In this document: one piece after another, positions 27,535 to 36,309 of the stretch
How positions within the stretch are numbered: the stretch's first letter is position 1
Layout of the letters: every line of letters begins with the position of its first letter
Source: Mesorhizobium sp. BR1-1-16
GTDB taxonomy: Bacteria > Pseudomonadota > Alphaproteobacteria > Rhizobiales > Kaistiaceae
DNA: 64,000 bases
Direction of reading: 5' to 3'
Assembly: GCF_020165495.1 (NCBI RefSeq)
Contig: NZ_JAIUIE010000006.1
Location: 62,001-126,000 of the forward strand
Translations under genes and position numbers: made by a program
Notes under the pieces: generated by a model
The model's input: the letters and a program-made list of their open reading frames with translations, nothing else
The model's database searches: none
What the model was told of the DNA's origin: nothing

Positions 27535-28008
27535 ATGGCCTCCCCCTTCGACATCCCCCTGAAGCGCATCGACGGCAGCGAGACGACGCTCGCCGACTAT
27601 GCCGGCAAGGTGCTTCTCATCGTCAACGTCGCCTCGAAATGCGGGCTGACGCCGCAATATGACGGCCTCGAAGCGCTCTACGCGAAATACAAGGACAGCG
27701 GCCTCGTCGTGATCGGCTTCCCGGCCAATGATTTCGCCGGGCAGGAGCCGGGCTCGAACAAAGAGATCGCAGAATTCTGCCGCGCGACCTATGGCGTCGA
27801 TTTCCCGATGTTCGCCAAGATCTCCGTGAAGGGCGATGACCGTCACCCGCTCTACGATTGGCTGGCCGGCGACGAGGATATCAGCTGGAATTTCGAGAAG
27901 TTCCTGATCGGACGCGATGGCGCCGTCGCGGCCCGCTTCAGCCCGAAGACCGTGCCCGAAGACCCGGAAGTCGTCGGCGCGATCAAGGCTGCGCTCGCCG
28001 ACGCCTAG
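27535..28008 (+). CDS. Glutathione peroxidase-family protein
   Basis: The 157-residue protein carries the peroxidatic centre Cys36 in NVASKCGLTPQYDGL, then GFPANDFAGQEPG with Gln70, and the ISWNFEKFLIG block with Trp118 and Asn119. These form the catalytic tetrad. A Cys rather than selenocysteine is used. Bacterial members reduce hydroperoxides, often with thioredoxin as the donor. The family block at Cys82 (FCRATYG) could serve as the resolving residue. A strong terminator follows. Confidence 0.9.
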   Translation: MASPFDIPLKRIDGSETTLADYAGKVLLIVNVASKCGLTPQYDGLEALYAKYKDSGLVVIGFPANDFAGQEPGSNKEIAEFCRATYGVDFPMFAKISVKGDDRHPLYDWLAGDEDISWNFEKFLIGRDGAVAARFSPKTVPEDPEVVGAIKAALADA

Positions 28009-28021
28009 TATGTCGGAACAT

Positions 28022-28053
28022 GCGAGGCCGGGTCGCGCCCGGCCTCGCTTTTT
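28022..28053 (+). terminator. Rho-independent terminator after the peroxidase gene
   Basis: Arms GCGAGGCCGGG and CCCGGCCTCGC (11 bp) enclose TCGCG and are followed by TTTTT. This is a strong intrinsic terminator for the peroxidase transcript. The opposite strand lacks a good U-tract, so it serves the plus strand mainly. Confidence 0.88.
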
Positions 28054-28066
28054 GCAAACGCGGGGT

Positions 28067-28762
28067 TCAGGTATCCTCGCCGTAAAGCACGCCCGAACGG
28101 AACAGCAGTCCGGCGAGCGCCGCGCCGAGGAATGGTGCGATGATGAACAGCCAGAGCTGCGCAATCGCCTGGCCGCCGACGAACAGCGCCGGACCAATGC
28201 TGCGCGCCGGATTGACCGAAACGCCGGTAACATTGATGCCGACAATATGGATCATGACCAGCGTCAGGCCGATGGCGACGCCCGCGAAGTGATTGAGCGC
28301 GATCTTGTGGGTGACGCCAAGGATGACGACCAGGAAGATGAAGGTCGCGGCCGTCTCGAACAGGAACGCTGAGACGGTGTTGTATTCGCCGAGATAGCCG
28401 GCACCCCAGCCATTGGTGCCCATGCCGCCCTCCCAGCCCGACGCCTTGCCCTTCATGATCAGGAAGAGAAGCAGCGCGCCGACGATCGCGCCGGCGACCT
28501 GGGCGATCACATAGGAGATGAAGTCGCCAACGGACAGGCGGCCGGCAACCAGCGCGCCGAGGCTGACGGCAGGATTGACGTGACAGCCGGAGACCGGACC
28601 GATCGCATAGGCCATGGCGACGATGGCAAGACCGAAGGCAAAGGCGATGCCGAGGACGCCGACCGTGGTCGCACCAACTTGCGGACCGGCGATCACCGCC
28701 GCTCCGCAGCCAAAGAAGACGAGCGTAAAGGTGCCGATAAACTCGGCAATGGGCTTTCTCAT
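28067..28762 (-). CDS. aqpZ: Aquaporin Z-like water channel
   Basis: The 231-residue channel has six membrane helices and the two NPA boxes in HVNPAVS (63-65) and SVNPARS (184-186). Phe43, His172 and Arg187 match the water-selective filter of AqpZ; the position of the fourth residue (Thr183 in E. coli) seems to be Val181. This gives water rather than glycerol selectivity. ATG at 28762 follows a GGGGGG-A-A-A ribosome site, so the upstream in-frame Met is not preferred. Confidence 0.92.
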   Translation of the reverse strand: MRKPIAEFIGTFTLVFFGCGAAVIAGPQVGATTVGVLGIAFAFGLAIVAMAYAIGPVSGCHVNPAVSLGALVAGRLSVGDFISYVIAQVAGAIVGALLLFLIMKGKASGWEGGMGTNGWGAGYLGEYNTVSAFLFETAATFIFLVVILGVTHKIALNHFAGVAIGLTLVMIHIVGINVTGVSVNPARSIGPALFVGGQAIAQLWLFIIAPFLGAALAGLLFRSGVLYGEDT

Positions 28763-28861
28763 GATTTCCCCCCGAGCGGCATAAGTCGCCGCCACAAGAG
28801 AAAATACGTCTCGCCAATAAAAAGTGCAAAAGTGAACAGAGCGAGCTAGGCCGGCCCTTCG

Positions 28862-29632
28862 TCAGTCGCGTCGCGCTTCCGACAGCATGGTCGCGGCGCC
28901 AAGCGCGAAATAGGCCGCATCGACGCCGACGGCGATGAAGTCATAGCCGAGCATGCGATAGAGCCGGGCCTGGGCGCCGTTGAGCGCGAAGATGCCGACC
29001 TTCTTGCCGGCGGCGTGCGCACGCGTGCGGATCAATGAGGCGGCTTCCTGGTTATCAGTCCGCATCGGGTCGACATTCGCGCCGGCCGAAAGCGCGATCG
29101 AGAGATCCGAAGGTCCGATAAAGACCGCATCGAGGCCGGGGACCGCCAGGATCGCATCCAGAGCCGTCATGGCCTCGACCGTCTCGATCATGGCGAAGAC
29201 AAGCGTCGTCATGTTGGCGGTCGCGAGATAGTCAGCGGCTTCGACCCCTTGAAGCTGGATCGTGCGCGTCGGACCCCAGCTCCGCTGGCCGACAGGCGGA
29301 TATTTGGTGGCAGCGACCAAAGCCGTGGCGTCATCCGCCGAATTGATCATCGGCGCGATCACCGCCGAAGCGCCCATGTCGAGCGCGCGGCTCGCCATCG
29401 CGAAGTCGCCGACCGGGACACGGACAATCGTCGATCGCCCCGCGAGCGTCACAGCACCGATCCCGCGCATGACGCTGATTGCGTCATGGAGCCCATGCTG
29501 CATGTCGAGCGTCACACAATCGAAGCCGGCCCGCGCTGCGCTTTCAGCAACGAGGGGATCCGGCATCGCAATCCACGCCGAGAGCGCGGGAGAACCTTTC
29601 GCCAGCCGCGCGGCGAGCGAGACGAATGTCAT
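28862..29632 (-). CDS. HpcH/HpaI-family class II aldolase
   Basis: The 256-residue protein shows the family path: ALSAWIAMPDPLVAES, GFDCVTLDMQHGLHD with the base His, VRVPVGDFAMASRALDMGA, and MIETVEAMTALDAILAVPG with the metal-binding Glu, then DAVFIGPSDLS. Such enzymes cleave or form 2-oxo-acid aldols, for example 2-keto-3-deoxyglucarate or 4-hydroxy-2-oxoheptanedioate, using pyruvate and a divalent metal. No degradation pathway is adjacent, so the substrate is open. It lies 24 bases after the DUF1476 gene and is probably co-transcribed. Confidence 0.87.
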   Translation of the reverse strand: MTFVSLAARLAKGSPALSAWIAMPDPLVAESAARAGFDCVTLDMQHGLHDAISVMRGIGAVTLAGRSTIVRVPVGDFAMASRALDMGASAVIAPMINSADDATALVAATKYPPVGQRSWGPTRTIQLQGVEAADYLATANMTTLVFAMIETVEAMTALDAILAVPGLDAVFIGPSDLSIALSAGANVDPMRTDNQEAASLIRTRAHAAGKKVGIFALNGAQARLYRMLGYDFIAVGVDAAYFALGAATMLSEARRD

Positions 29633-29656
29633 GGCAGCGCCTCGTGCGGCGGGCCC

Positions 29657-29980
29657 TCAGCCCTCGGTCTTGATGTCTTCGATCGCCTTGGCGAGCAGTT
29701 CGTCCATGGTGCGGCGGATCTGATGGTCCGACTGCGCGATGCCGGCGGCGTCGAGGTCCTGGCGGATCTTGCGGAAGACGTCCTCGTCGCCCGCTTCCTC
29801 GAAATCAGCGGCGACCACTTCGCTCGCATAGGTCTCGGCCTCGGCGCCCGCCTTGCCGATCAGAGCCGCGGCCCAGAGGCCGAGCTGCTTGTTGCGGCGG
29901 GAGATGGCCTTGAAGCGAAGCGCTTCATCATGGGCGAACCGGTTCTCGAAGGCGTCCTTGCGCTGGTCGAACGTCGTCAT
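29657..29980 (-). CDS. DUF1476 protein, F1FO-ATPase zeta-type inhibitor
   Basis: The 107-residue helical protein begins MTTFDQRKDAFENRFAHDEA and continues with RRNKQLGLWAAALIGKAG and EDVFRKIRQDLDAAG. These are the blocks of the alphaproteobacterial zeta subunit known from Paracoccus as a natural inhibitor of F1-ATPase; inhibition resides in the N-terminal segment. Members in some species inhibit weakly, so strength cannot be inferred. GGAGAG precedes ATG at 29980. No ATP synthase genes are nearby. Confidence 0.88.
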   Translation of the reverse strand: MTTFDQRKDAFENRFAHDEALRFKAISRRNKQLGLWAAALIGKAGAEAETYASEVVAADFEEAGDEDVFRKIRQDLDAAGIAQSDHQIRRTMDELLAKAIEDIKTEG

Positions 29981-30286
29981 CGGGCTCTCCGCTTGGATCA
30001 ATGGACTGACGGCGAGCTGTTCGGCGGGCCGCAGGCTGGATGGCCTCTTGCATATAGTGACGGATACCCCAAATCAACGTCGACGCCGCCCCGACCCAAC
30101 CGCCACAAGGTGGCCTCGCTCCAAATGGCCGCAATTGTGGCTCATTGTTAATTGGGGAGCGATCGGGTAGGTTCACGCCGCGCGGACGGCCCTGATCGGG
30201 TTCGGCCGGCTGAACTTTCGCCGCGGCGAATCCCTGTATATTGGAACCCCGGCCTAATGGATTTCCTCAAACCACGGTATGTGCCC
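29981..30286. other. Divergent promoter region between DUF1476 gene and purC, 306 bases
   Basis: Both flanking genes are transcribed outward, so two promoters should lie here. TGTATATT at about 30235-30242 looks like an extended -10 element for purC. The region also holds GCCGCAATTGTGGC at 30128-30141 and GCCACAAGGTGGC at 30102-30114, both similar to the palindrome at 3886. No gene is supported. Confidence 0.45.
30128..30141. promoter_or_regulatory. Near-palindromic site resembling the 3886 operator candidate
   Basis: GCCGCAATTGTGGC differs by one base from the core GCCACAATTGTGGC of the 20-bp palindrome at 3886-3905. A shorter related inverted repeat lies 14 bases to the left. The location between divergent genes fits a regulator binding site, but the match could be chance. 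Confidence 0.3.
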
Positions 30287-31051
30287 ATGAACCGCCGTCG
30301 GCGCATCTATGAGGGCAAGGGCAAGATCCTTTTCGAAGGACCTGAGCCCGGCACGCTGATACAATTCTTCAAGGACGACGCCACCGCATTCAACAAGAAG
30401 AAGCATGAGGTGGTCGACGGGAAGGGCGTGCTCAACAACCGCATTTCCGAACACATCTTCACTCATCTGAACAAGATGGGCATTCCGACTCACTTCATTC
30501 GGCGGCTCAACATGCGTGAGCAGCTGATTCGCGAAGTCGAGATCATCCCGCTCGAAATCGTCGTCCGGAACATCGCCGCCGGCTCGCTGGCGAAGCGCCT
30601 CGGCCTCGAGGAAGGCACCGTCCTGCCGCGCTCGATCATCGAGTTCTATTACAAGGCCGATGCGCTCGACGATCCGATGGTTTCGGAAGAGCACATCACC
30701 GCCTTCGGCTGGGCGACGCCGCAGGAAATCGACGACATCATGGCGCTCGCCATTCGTGTCAACGACTTCCTCTCCGGTCTTTTCCTCGGTGCCGGCATCC
30801 AGCTCGTCGATTTCAAGATCGAGTGCGGCCGGCTCTGGGAAGGCGACATGATGCGCATCGTTGTCGCCGACGAGATTTCGCCCGACAGCTGCCGCCTGTG
30901 GGACGTCGCCACCCAGAACAAGCTCGACAAGGACCGTTTCCGCCGCGATATGGGCGGTCTCGTCGAAGCCTATCAGGAAGTGGCGCGCCGCCTCGGCATC
31001 CTGATCGAGCCCGATCGCCCCGTCGGCGGCGGTCCCGTGCTCGTCCAGTAA
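30287..31051 (+). CDS. purC: Phosphoribosylaminoimidazole-succinocarboxamide synthase (SAICAR synthetase)
   Basis: The 254-residue protein starts [20 protein letters not shown], the usual rhizobial beginning; ATG at 30257 is an alternative, but the -10-like element would leave it almost no leader. Further blocks are [45 protein letters not shown] and [12 protein letters not shown]. It ligates aspartate to CAIR using ATP in purine synthesis. It heads the purC-purS-purQ unit and is followed by a hairpin. Confidence 0.95.
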   Translation: MNRRRRIYEGKGKILFEGPEPGTLIQFFKDDATAFNKKKHEVVDGKGVLNNRISEHIFTHLNKMGIPTHFIRRLNMREQLIREVEIIPLEIVVRNIAAGSLAKRLGLEEGTVLPRSIIEFYYKADALDDPMVSEEHITAFGWATPQEIDDIMALAIRVNDFLSGLFLGAGIQLVDFKIECGRLWEGDMMRIVVADEISPDSCRLWDVATQNKLDKDRFRRDMGGLVEAYQEVARRLGILIEPDRPVGGGPVLVQ

Positions 31052-31064
31052 GCCATCACGACTG

Positions 31065-31089
31065 CGGCCGCCCCAAAGGGCGGCCGTTT
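31065..31089 (+). terminator. Hairpin with short U-tract between purC and purS
   Basis: Perfect 9-bp arms CGGCCGCCC and GGGCGGCCG enclose CAAA and are followed by TTTC. It lies in the 93-base gap between purC and purS. As the next genes are pathway partners it may act as a partial terminator or attenuator that sets relative levels. Confidence 0.6.
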
Positions 31090-31144
31090 CCGTTCCGCCT
31101 GTCAGGCGGCATCGTCCATCCTCTTCGCGTCTACCGGAGCATCC

Positions 31145-31387
31145 ATGAAGGCCCGCGTCACCGTCACCTTGAAGAACGGCGTCCTCGATCCGCAGGGCAA
31201 GGCGATCGAAGGCGCGCTTGGCGCGCTCGGCTTTGCCGGCGTCGGCGGCGTCCGCCAGGGCAAGGTGTTCGACATCGAGATCGCCGGAACCGATGCGGAC
31301 AAGGCCAAGGCCGATCTCGAAGCCATGGCGGCCAAGCTGCTGGCCAATACGGTCATCGAGAATTACCGCGTCGAGATCGTGGGCTGA
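31145..31387 (+). CDS. purS: Phosphoribosylformylglycinamidine synthase subunit PurS
   Basis: The 80-residue protein begins [20 protein letters not shown] and contains [20 protein letters not shown], both standard PurS blocks. PurS bridges PurQ and the small PurL in the three-part FGAM synthase. Its stop lies five bases before the purQ start. The size and arrangement match other Alphaproteobacteria. Confidence 0.95.
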   Translation: MKARVTVTLKNGVLDPQGKAIEGALGALGFAGVGGVRQGKVFDIEIAGTDADKAKADLEAMAAKLLANTVIENYRVEIVG

Positions 31388-31392
31388 GCGAC

Positions 31393-32055
31393 ATGAAATC
31401 CGCCGTCGTCGTCTTCCCCGGGTCCAATCGCGAGCGCGACATGATCGCGACGCTGGAAAAGATCAGCGGCCAGCGCCCGGTCAGCGTCTGGCACGCCGAC
31501 AGCGAACTGCCCAAGGTCGACCTCATCGTCATCCCCGGTGGCTTCTCCTATGGCGACTATCTGCGCTCGGGCGCCATCGCGGCCCGTGCGCCGATCATGG
31601 CGGCAATCGCCCGCGAGGCGGAGCGCGGCGTCGCGGTTCTCGGCGTTTGCAATGGCTTCCAAATCCTCTGCGAAGCCGGGCTGCTGCCGGGCGTGCTGAT
31701 GCGCAATGCCGGCCTCCGCTTCATCTGCAAGGAGGTCGAGCTTCGCGTCGAGACGACCGCCTCGGTCTTCACATCCGGTTATGCCAAGGGCCAGGTGATC
31801 CGCTCGCCCGTCGCTCATGGCGACGGCAATTACCGCGCCGACGACGAGACGCTGGCCCGCCTCAAAGGCGAGGATCGCATCGCGTTCCGCTATGTCGGCA
31901 ATCCGAACGGCTCGATCGACGACATCGCCGGCATCCTTTCGGAAAAGCGCAACATTCTCGGCATGATGCCGCATCCGGAAAACCTGATCGAACCGCTGAA
32001 TGGCGGCACAGACGGGCGCCCGCTGTTCGAGAGTGCGCTGAAGGCTGTCGCCTGA
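31393..32055 (+). CDS. purQ: Phosphoribosylformylglycinamidine synthase glutaminase subunit PurQ
   Basis: The 220-residue class I glutamine amidotransferase has the nucleophile in [15 protein letters not shown] and the His-Glu pair in [30 protein letters not shown] forms the oxyanion region. It supplies ammonia to PurL. ATG at 31393 starts [16 protein letters not shown]. The stop is one base from the stop of a convergent gene, which separates purQ from purL. Confidence 0.95.
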   Translation: MKSAVVVFPGSNRERDMIATLEKISGQRPVSVWHADSELPKVDLIVIPGGFSYGDYLRSGAIAARAPIMAAIAREAERGVAVLGVCNGFQILCEAGLLPGVLMRNAGLRFICKEVELRVETTASVFTSGYAKGQVIRSPVAHGDGNYRADDETLARLKGEDRIAFRYVGNPNGSIDDIAGILSEKRNILGMMPHPENLIEPLNGGTDGRPLFESALKAVA

Positions 32056-32056
32056 A

Positions 32057-32449
32057 CTATTCCTTGACGGGATAGTCCGCGAGCTCCGGCCGCATCGCCT
32101 CGATGACGAAGTCGACCAACGCGTCAGGCGCTTCGAGGTAGAATTCGCGATCGGAATAGGCGCCGACATGAGCTGTGACGCCGCGCTCGGCGAGCCAACC
32201 GGCCAGGGTCTCGAGTTCGTCGCGCGGCGTCAGGCTGAGAAACGAGACCTGCGAGCGCGCGCGCTCGGGATCGTCATGCGAGGCTGCGACGCGGGAGAAT
32301 TGCAGGTCGATGTTGAAGCCCGCCTTGCGCAGCCAGATCGCGCGCTCGGTGCGCCGGAGTTCGGTGAATCCGAGACGCTCCTTGAACAGCGCAACGATCG
32401 TTTCGAAATGTCCCGCGGCAACGCGGTTGGCGACGTGATTGAATTCCAT
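32057..32449 (-). CDS. VOC-superfamily (glyoxalase-like) protein
   Basis: The 130-residue protein starts MEFNHVANRVAAGHFETIV with GGAG seven bases upstream. It shows two beta-alpha-beta units of the vicinal-oxygen-chelate fold: HFETIVALFKERLGF, then ELETLAGWLAERGVTAHVG and REFYLEAPDALVDFVIEAM. The metal ligands His5 and the late Glu are plausible. The function is unknown. It is inserted in reverse orientation between purQ and purL, so it must have its own promoter inside the purL leader region. Confidence 0.72.
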   Translation of the reverse strand: MEFNHVANRVAAGHFETIVALFKERLGFTELRRTERAIWLRKAGFNIDLQFSRVAASHDDPERARSQVSFLSLTPRDELETLAGWLAERGVTAHVGAYSDREFYLEAPDALVDFVIEAMRPELADYPVKE

Positions 32450-32584
32450 GGCTCGCTCCGGTCGCCTCGCATCTGTCATGAGCTTGGCTGATTCGCGCCG
32501 AGGCGGCAGCTTTTTCGTTGCTGCCATTTACATGCGGGCCGCCGCGCTCTATCCGAACCTCAAATCCCAAGGTCGAGGTCATCC

Positions 32585-34795
32585 GTGCTTGCCAACGATA
32601 CGCCGATCACGCCCGAACTCGTCGCGAGCCACGGCCTCAAGCCCGACGAATACCAGCGCATCCTCGATCTGATCGGCCGGACGCCGACGCTGACCGAGCT
32701 CGGCATCTTCTCGGCGATGTGGAACGAGCACTGCTCGTACAAGAGTTCCAAGAAGTGGCTGCGCACGCTGCCGACCACAGGCCCGCGCGTGATCTGCGGG
32801 CCGGGCGAGAATGCCGGCGTCGTCGATATCGACGATGGCGAGGCGATCATCTTCAAGATGGAAAGCCACAACCATCCCTCCTTCATCGAGCCCTATCAGG
32901 GCGCGGCGACGGGCGTCGGCGGCATCCTGCGTGATGTCTTCACCATGGGCGCCCGTCCGGTCGCAGCGATGAACGCGCTGCGCTTCGGCGCGCCGGAGCA
33001 TCCCAAGACCCGCCATCTCGTCTCTGGCGTCGTTGCCGGCGTCGGTGGCTATGGCAATTCGTTCGGCGTGCCGACCATCGGCGGCGAGGTCAATTTCCAC
33101 GCCCGCTACAATGGCAACATCCTCGTCAACGCCTTTGCGGCCGGCCTCGCGCGCGCCGACAGCATCTTCTATTCGAAGGCCGAGGGCGTCGGCCTGCCGG
33201 TTGTCTATCTCGGCTCCAAGACCGGCCGCGACGGCGTCGGCGGCGCCACCATGGCCTCGGCCGAATTCGACGAGACCATCGAGGAGAAGCGCCCGACTGT
33301 GCAGGTCGGCGATCCCTTCTCCGAGAAACTGCTGCTCGAAGCCTGTCTTGAGCTGATGAAGACCGGCGCGGTGATTGCGATCCAGGACATGGGGGCGGCC
33401 GGCCTCACCTGTTCGGCGGTGGAGATGGGCGCCAAGGGCGATCTCGGCATCGAGCTCGATCTCGACAAGGTGCCCTGCCGCGAGGAGGGCATGAGCGCTT
33501 ATGAAATGATGCTCTCCGAGAGCCAGGAGCGCATGTTGATGGTGCTGCGGCCCGAGCAGGAGGCCGAAGCCGAGGCGATCTTCCGCAAATGGGGTCTCGA
33601 TTTCGCGATCGTCGGCTACACGACCGACGACCTGCGCTTCCGGATCCTGCGCCATGGCGAGGTCGTCGCCGACCTGCCGATCAAGGAACTGGGCGACGAA
33701 GCGCCCGAATATGATCGCCCCTATACGCGCGCCATACCGCCAGCCGCGATCGCGGCCGGCGATGTCGCAGAGCCTAACGATTATGCCGCTGCACTGATCA
33801 AGATCGTCGGCGCTCCCGACATGGCCTCGCGCCGCTGGGTCTGGGAACAGTATGATCATCTGATCCAGGGCAATACGGCGCTTCGTCCGGGTGGCGACGC
33901 CGGCGTCATCCGCGTCGAAGGCCACGAGAAGAAGGCCCTTGCCTTCTCCCTCGACGTCAGCCCGCGCTATTGCGAGGCCGATCCCTTCGAGGGCGGCAAG
34001 CAGGCGATCGCCGAATGCTGGCGCAATCTGACGGCGGTCGGCGCCGAGCCGCTCGCCGCGACGGACAACCTCAATTTCGGCAATCCTGAAAAGCCCGAGA
34101 TCATGGGCCAGCTCGTCGGCGCCATCGAAGGCATCGGCGAAGCCTGCCGCGCGCTCGACTTCCCGATCGTCTCAGGCAATGTCTCGCTTTACAACGAGAC
34201 CAGCGGCGTCGGCATCCTGCCGACCCCAGCGATCGGCGGCGTCGGCCTGCTTCCCGACCTCTCCGTCATGGCGACCGTCGCCTTCAAGCAAGATGGCGAC
34301 GCGATCCTCCTGATCGGCAAGGCGGGCAGCCATCTCGGCCAGTCGATCTATCTGCGGGAAATCCTCGGCCGCGAGGAAGGGGCGCCCCCCCCGGTCGATC
34401 TCACGGAGGAACGCAAGGTCGGCGACTTCGTCCGCAGTCTCATCCGTGCCGCCAACGTCACCGCCTGCCACGACATTTCCGATGGCGGCCTCGCCGTTGC
34501 GCTCGCAGAGATGGCGATGGCCGGACGGCGCGGCGCGGCGATCCGCCTGCCGGCGACCGACGCCCGCCATGCCTATCTGTTCGGCGAGGACCAGGCGCGT
34601 TATGTCGTGACGGTTCCAGCTGGTGCCGCCGATGGCGTCCGCGCAGCTGCCGAGACGGCAGGCATCTCGGCTACACTCCTTGGTCATGTCGGAGGCGAGA
34701 GCTTGGATGTGGCGGACATCGCCACCATATCTGTTGCAAAGTTGACCGAGGCCCACGACAATTGGTTCCCGGCATTCATGGCGGGCGGCATCTGA
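32585..34795 (+). CDS. purL: Phosphoribosylformylglycinamidine synthase subunit PurL (small type)
   Basis: The 736-residue protein is the small PurL. Landmarks are [18 protein letters not shown], the [21 protein letters not shown] block, [19 protein letters not shown], the [17 protein letters not shown] segment and [17 protein letters not shown]. It makes FGAM from FGAR with PurS and PurQ. It starts 135 bases beyond the VOC gene start and so probably has a separate promoter. bolA follows 40 bases downstream. Confidence 0.96.
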   Translation: MLANDTPITPELVASHGLKPDEYQRILDLIGRTPTLTELGIFSAMWNEHCSYKSSKKWLRTLPTTGPRVICGPGENAGVVDIDDGEAIIFKMESHNHPSFIEPYQGAATGVGGILRDVFTMGARPVAAMNALRFGAPEHPKTRHLVSGVVAGVGGYGNSFGVPTIGGEVNFHARYNGNILVNAFAAGLARADSIFYSKAEGVGLPVVYLGSKTGRDGVGGATMASAEFDETIEEKRPTVQVGDPFSEKLLLEACLELMKTGAVIAIQDMGAAGLTCSAVEMGAKGDLGIELDLDKVPCREEGMSAYEMMLSESQERMLMVLRPEQEAEAEAIFRKWGLDFAIVGYTTDDLRFRILRHGEVVADLPIKELGDEAPEYDRPYTRAIPPAAIAAGDVAEPNDYAAALIKIVGAPDMASRRWVWEQYDHLIQGNTALRPGGDAGVIRVEGHEKKALAFSLDVSPRYCEADPFEGGKQAIAECWRNLTAVGAEPLAATDNLNFGNPEKPEIMGQLVGAIEGIGEACRALDFPIVSGNVSLYNETSGVGILPTPAIGGVGLLPDLSVMATVAFKQDGDAILLIGKAGSHLGQSIYLREILGREEGAPPPVDLTEERKVGDFVRSLIRAANVTACHDISDGGLAVALAEMAMAGRRGAAIRLPATDARHAYLFGEDQARYVVTVPAGAADGVRAAAETAGISATLLGHVGGESLDVADIATISVAKLTEAHDNWFPAFMAGGI

Positions 34796-34835
34796 GCCGT
34801 CACGAGAGCGCGACGACGACCGGCGGGGAATGATC

Positions 34836-35069
34836 ATGGCAATGGACGCGCGCGAGATCGAAGGCCTGATCAAGGCGGCTCTGCCCGACGCTCGGATCGT
34901 CATCCGCGATCTGGCCGGCGACGGCGACCATTATGCCGCCGAAGTTGTGTCGGAGATGTTTCGCGGCAAGAACCGTGTGCAGCAGCACCAGATGGTCTAT
35001 GCCGCGCTGAAGGGCAATATGGGCGGCGCGCTGCATGCTCTGGCCCTGCAGACGAGTGCACCTGAATGA
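34836..35069 (+). CDS. BolA-family protein (IbaG/BolA type)
   Basis: The 77-residue protein contains the BolA fold sequence: IEGLIKAALPDARIVIRDLAGDG in outline, then HYAAEVVSEMFRGKNRVQQH with the conserved His, and MVYAALKGNMGG. The starting ATG could also be two codons upstream. BolA proteins pair with CGFS monothiol glutaredoxins to handle 2Fe-2S clusters. The glutaredoxin gene is the next gene, which strongly supports that partnership. Confidence 0.9.
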   Translation: MAMDAREIEGLIKAALPDARIVIRDLAGDGDHYAAEVVSEMFRGKNRVQQHQMVYAALKGNMGGALHALALQTSAPE

Positions 35070-35144
35070 CGACGCGCTGAGGCGCGATTTGCAACGACGC
35101 CGGATCGGCCCTCCCCCGTCCGGCCAGCCGAGGAAGTTGAAGAC

Positions 35145-35480
35145 ATGTCCGATATCAGCGCTTTCATCGACAGCGAAGTGAAGTCGAACGACGTCGTGCT
35201 GTTCATGAAGGGCACGCCGGCCTTTCCGCAGTGCGGCTTCTCGGGCCAGGTGGTCCAGATCCTCGATTACCTCGGCGTCGACTATAAGGGCATCAACGTG
35301 CTCGCCGATGCCGACATTCGCCAGGGCATCAAGGACTATTCGAACTGGCCGACGATTCCCCAGCTCTATGTGAAGGGCGAGTTCGTCGGCGGTTGCGACA
35401 TCATTCGCGAGATGTTCCAGGCCGGCGAGATCCAGTCCTTCCTGACAGAGAAGGGCATCGTGGTCGCTCAGTCGGCCTGA
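35145..35480 (+). CDS. grxD: Monothiol glutaredoxin, CGFS type
   Basis: The 111-residue protein has the active site Cys30-Gly-Phe-Ser in [17 protein letters not shown], the glutathione-binding [20 protein letters not shown] and a EMFQAGE helix. Such proteins carry and deliver 2Fe-2S clusters rather than reduce disulfides. GAGGAAG is the ribosome site. A terminator hairpin follows. Its linkage to bolA and purL is widespread in Rhizobiales. Confidence 0.95.
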   Translation: MSDISAFIDSEVKSNDVVLFMKGTPAFPQCGFSGQVVQILDYLGVDYKGINVLADADIRQGIKDYSNWPTIPQLYVKGEFVGGCDIIREMFQAGEIQSFLTEKGIVVAQSA

Positions 35481-35784
35481 GCCGATTCATCAGCTACCAT
35501 TCAGGAGCGCCGCCGGAATCCATCCAGCGGCGCTCGTTTGTTTGCTGCGTGTGAAATGGGAATTCAGCGGAGCCGCGTCGCCTGGCAATGCCAAGCGACT
35601 GGCGTGATGCGCTGCAGCTTGAAGCCGAATGATTTTCCGCTTGGATAATAAAACGGAACCGCCACGGTCGTCGATCGTTGAAGCAGCGATGCAATGCGTG
35701 GCGATGGCTTCAAGCATCGGATGATGGGGCGGGATCATCATCAGACGAATAGCATGCCATCGCCGTGATCGACGGAGAGTTACT
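35481..35784. other. Intergenic region between grxD and BA14K gene, 304 bases
   Basis: The left end holds the grxD terminator hairpin. The rest has no supported gene, although small antisense frames exist. It has an AT-richer patch (GGATAATAAAAC near 35643) which could be part of a promoter for the BA14K gene. ACGGAGAG at the right end is that gene's ribosome site. Confidence 0.4.
35505..35543 (+). terminator. Terminator hairpin after grxD
   Basis: Arms GAGCGCCGC and GCGGCGCTC (9 bp) span a 13-base loop and are followed by GTTTGTTTG. It ends the purL-bolA-grxD transcript. The interrupted T-run makes it moderate rather than strong. Confidence 0.65.
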
Positions 35785-36258
35785 ATGATGAAGCCCATGA
35801 AGACGATGATGTCAGCGGGTCTTGCCGCAGCCATTGCGATCGCAGGTCTGGCAGCAGTGCCGTTGTCGGCACAGGCGGACACCGCCGTCCGCGCCGATGG
35901 CTCCTACGATGTCGCGCAGTATTATCGTGGCAATGGCTGGCATAATCGCGGCCCCGGCTGGAACCATGGTCCCCGCCCCGTCTATCGTCACCCCGGCTGG
36001 CGCGGCCCTGGCTATTATCCGCGCCCGGGCTATCGCGGCACCTACTACTATAACAACTATAATTCCGCCCTCGCCGCCGGCGTCTTTGGCCTGGCAGCTG
36101 GCGCGATCATCGGCGGCGCCGTCGCGAACAACAATCAGCAGCGCTACGCGAACGACTATGTTGCCTATTGCTCGCAGCGCTACCGTTCGTTCAATGCCGC
36201 GACCGGTACCTATACCGGCTATGACGGGTTGCAGCATCGCTGCATCGCCCCGCAATAA
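35785..36258 (+). CDS. BA14K-family secreted protein
   Basis: The 157-residue protein has a signal peptide ending at LSAQA, a mature region rich in Gly, Tyr, Pro, Asn and Trp (PGWRGPGYYPRPGYRG), a short hydrophobic segment AAGVFGLAAGAIIGGAVA, and the BA14K end YCSQRYRSFNAATGTYTGYDGLQHRC with two Cys (written in parts: YCSQRYRSF, then GYDGLQHRC). The Brucella homologue is an immunoreactive lectin-like protein needed for smooth lipopolysaccharide. Here it is likely envelope-associated. It is a single-gene unit with its own terminator. Confidence 0.82.
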   Translation: MMKPMKTMMSAGLAAAIAIAGLAAVPLSAQADTAVRADGSYDVAQYYRGNGWHNRGPGWNHGPRPVYRHPGWRGPGYYPRPGYRGTYYYNNYNSALAAGVFGLAAGAIIGGAVANNNQQRYANDYVAYCSQRYRSFNAATGTYTGYDGLQHRCIAPQ

Positions 36259-36281
36259 TCAGGGCATCGTTTCCGCCTTTG

Positions 36282-36309
36282 CCGCGGCCCCGAAAGGGCC
36301 GCGGTTTTT
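36282..36309 (+). terminator. Rho-independent terminator after the BA14K gene
   Basis: Arms CCGCGGCCC and GGGCCGCGG (9 bp) enclose CGAAA and are followed by TTTTT. It ends one base before the stop codon of the convergent ttcA gene. Confidence 0.87.

Noticed and set aside
32579-33925. 448-codon frame antisense to purL
   Set aside because: Shadow of the purL reading frame.
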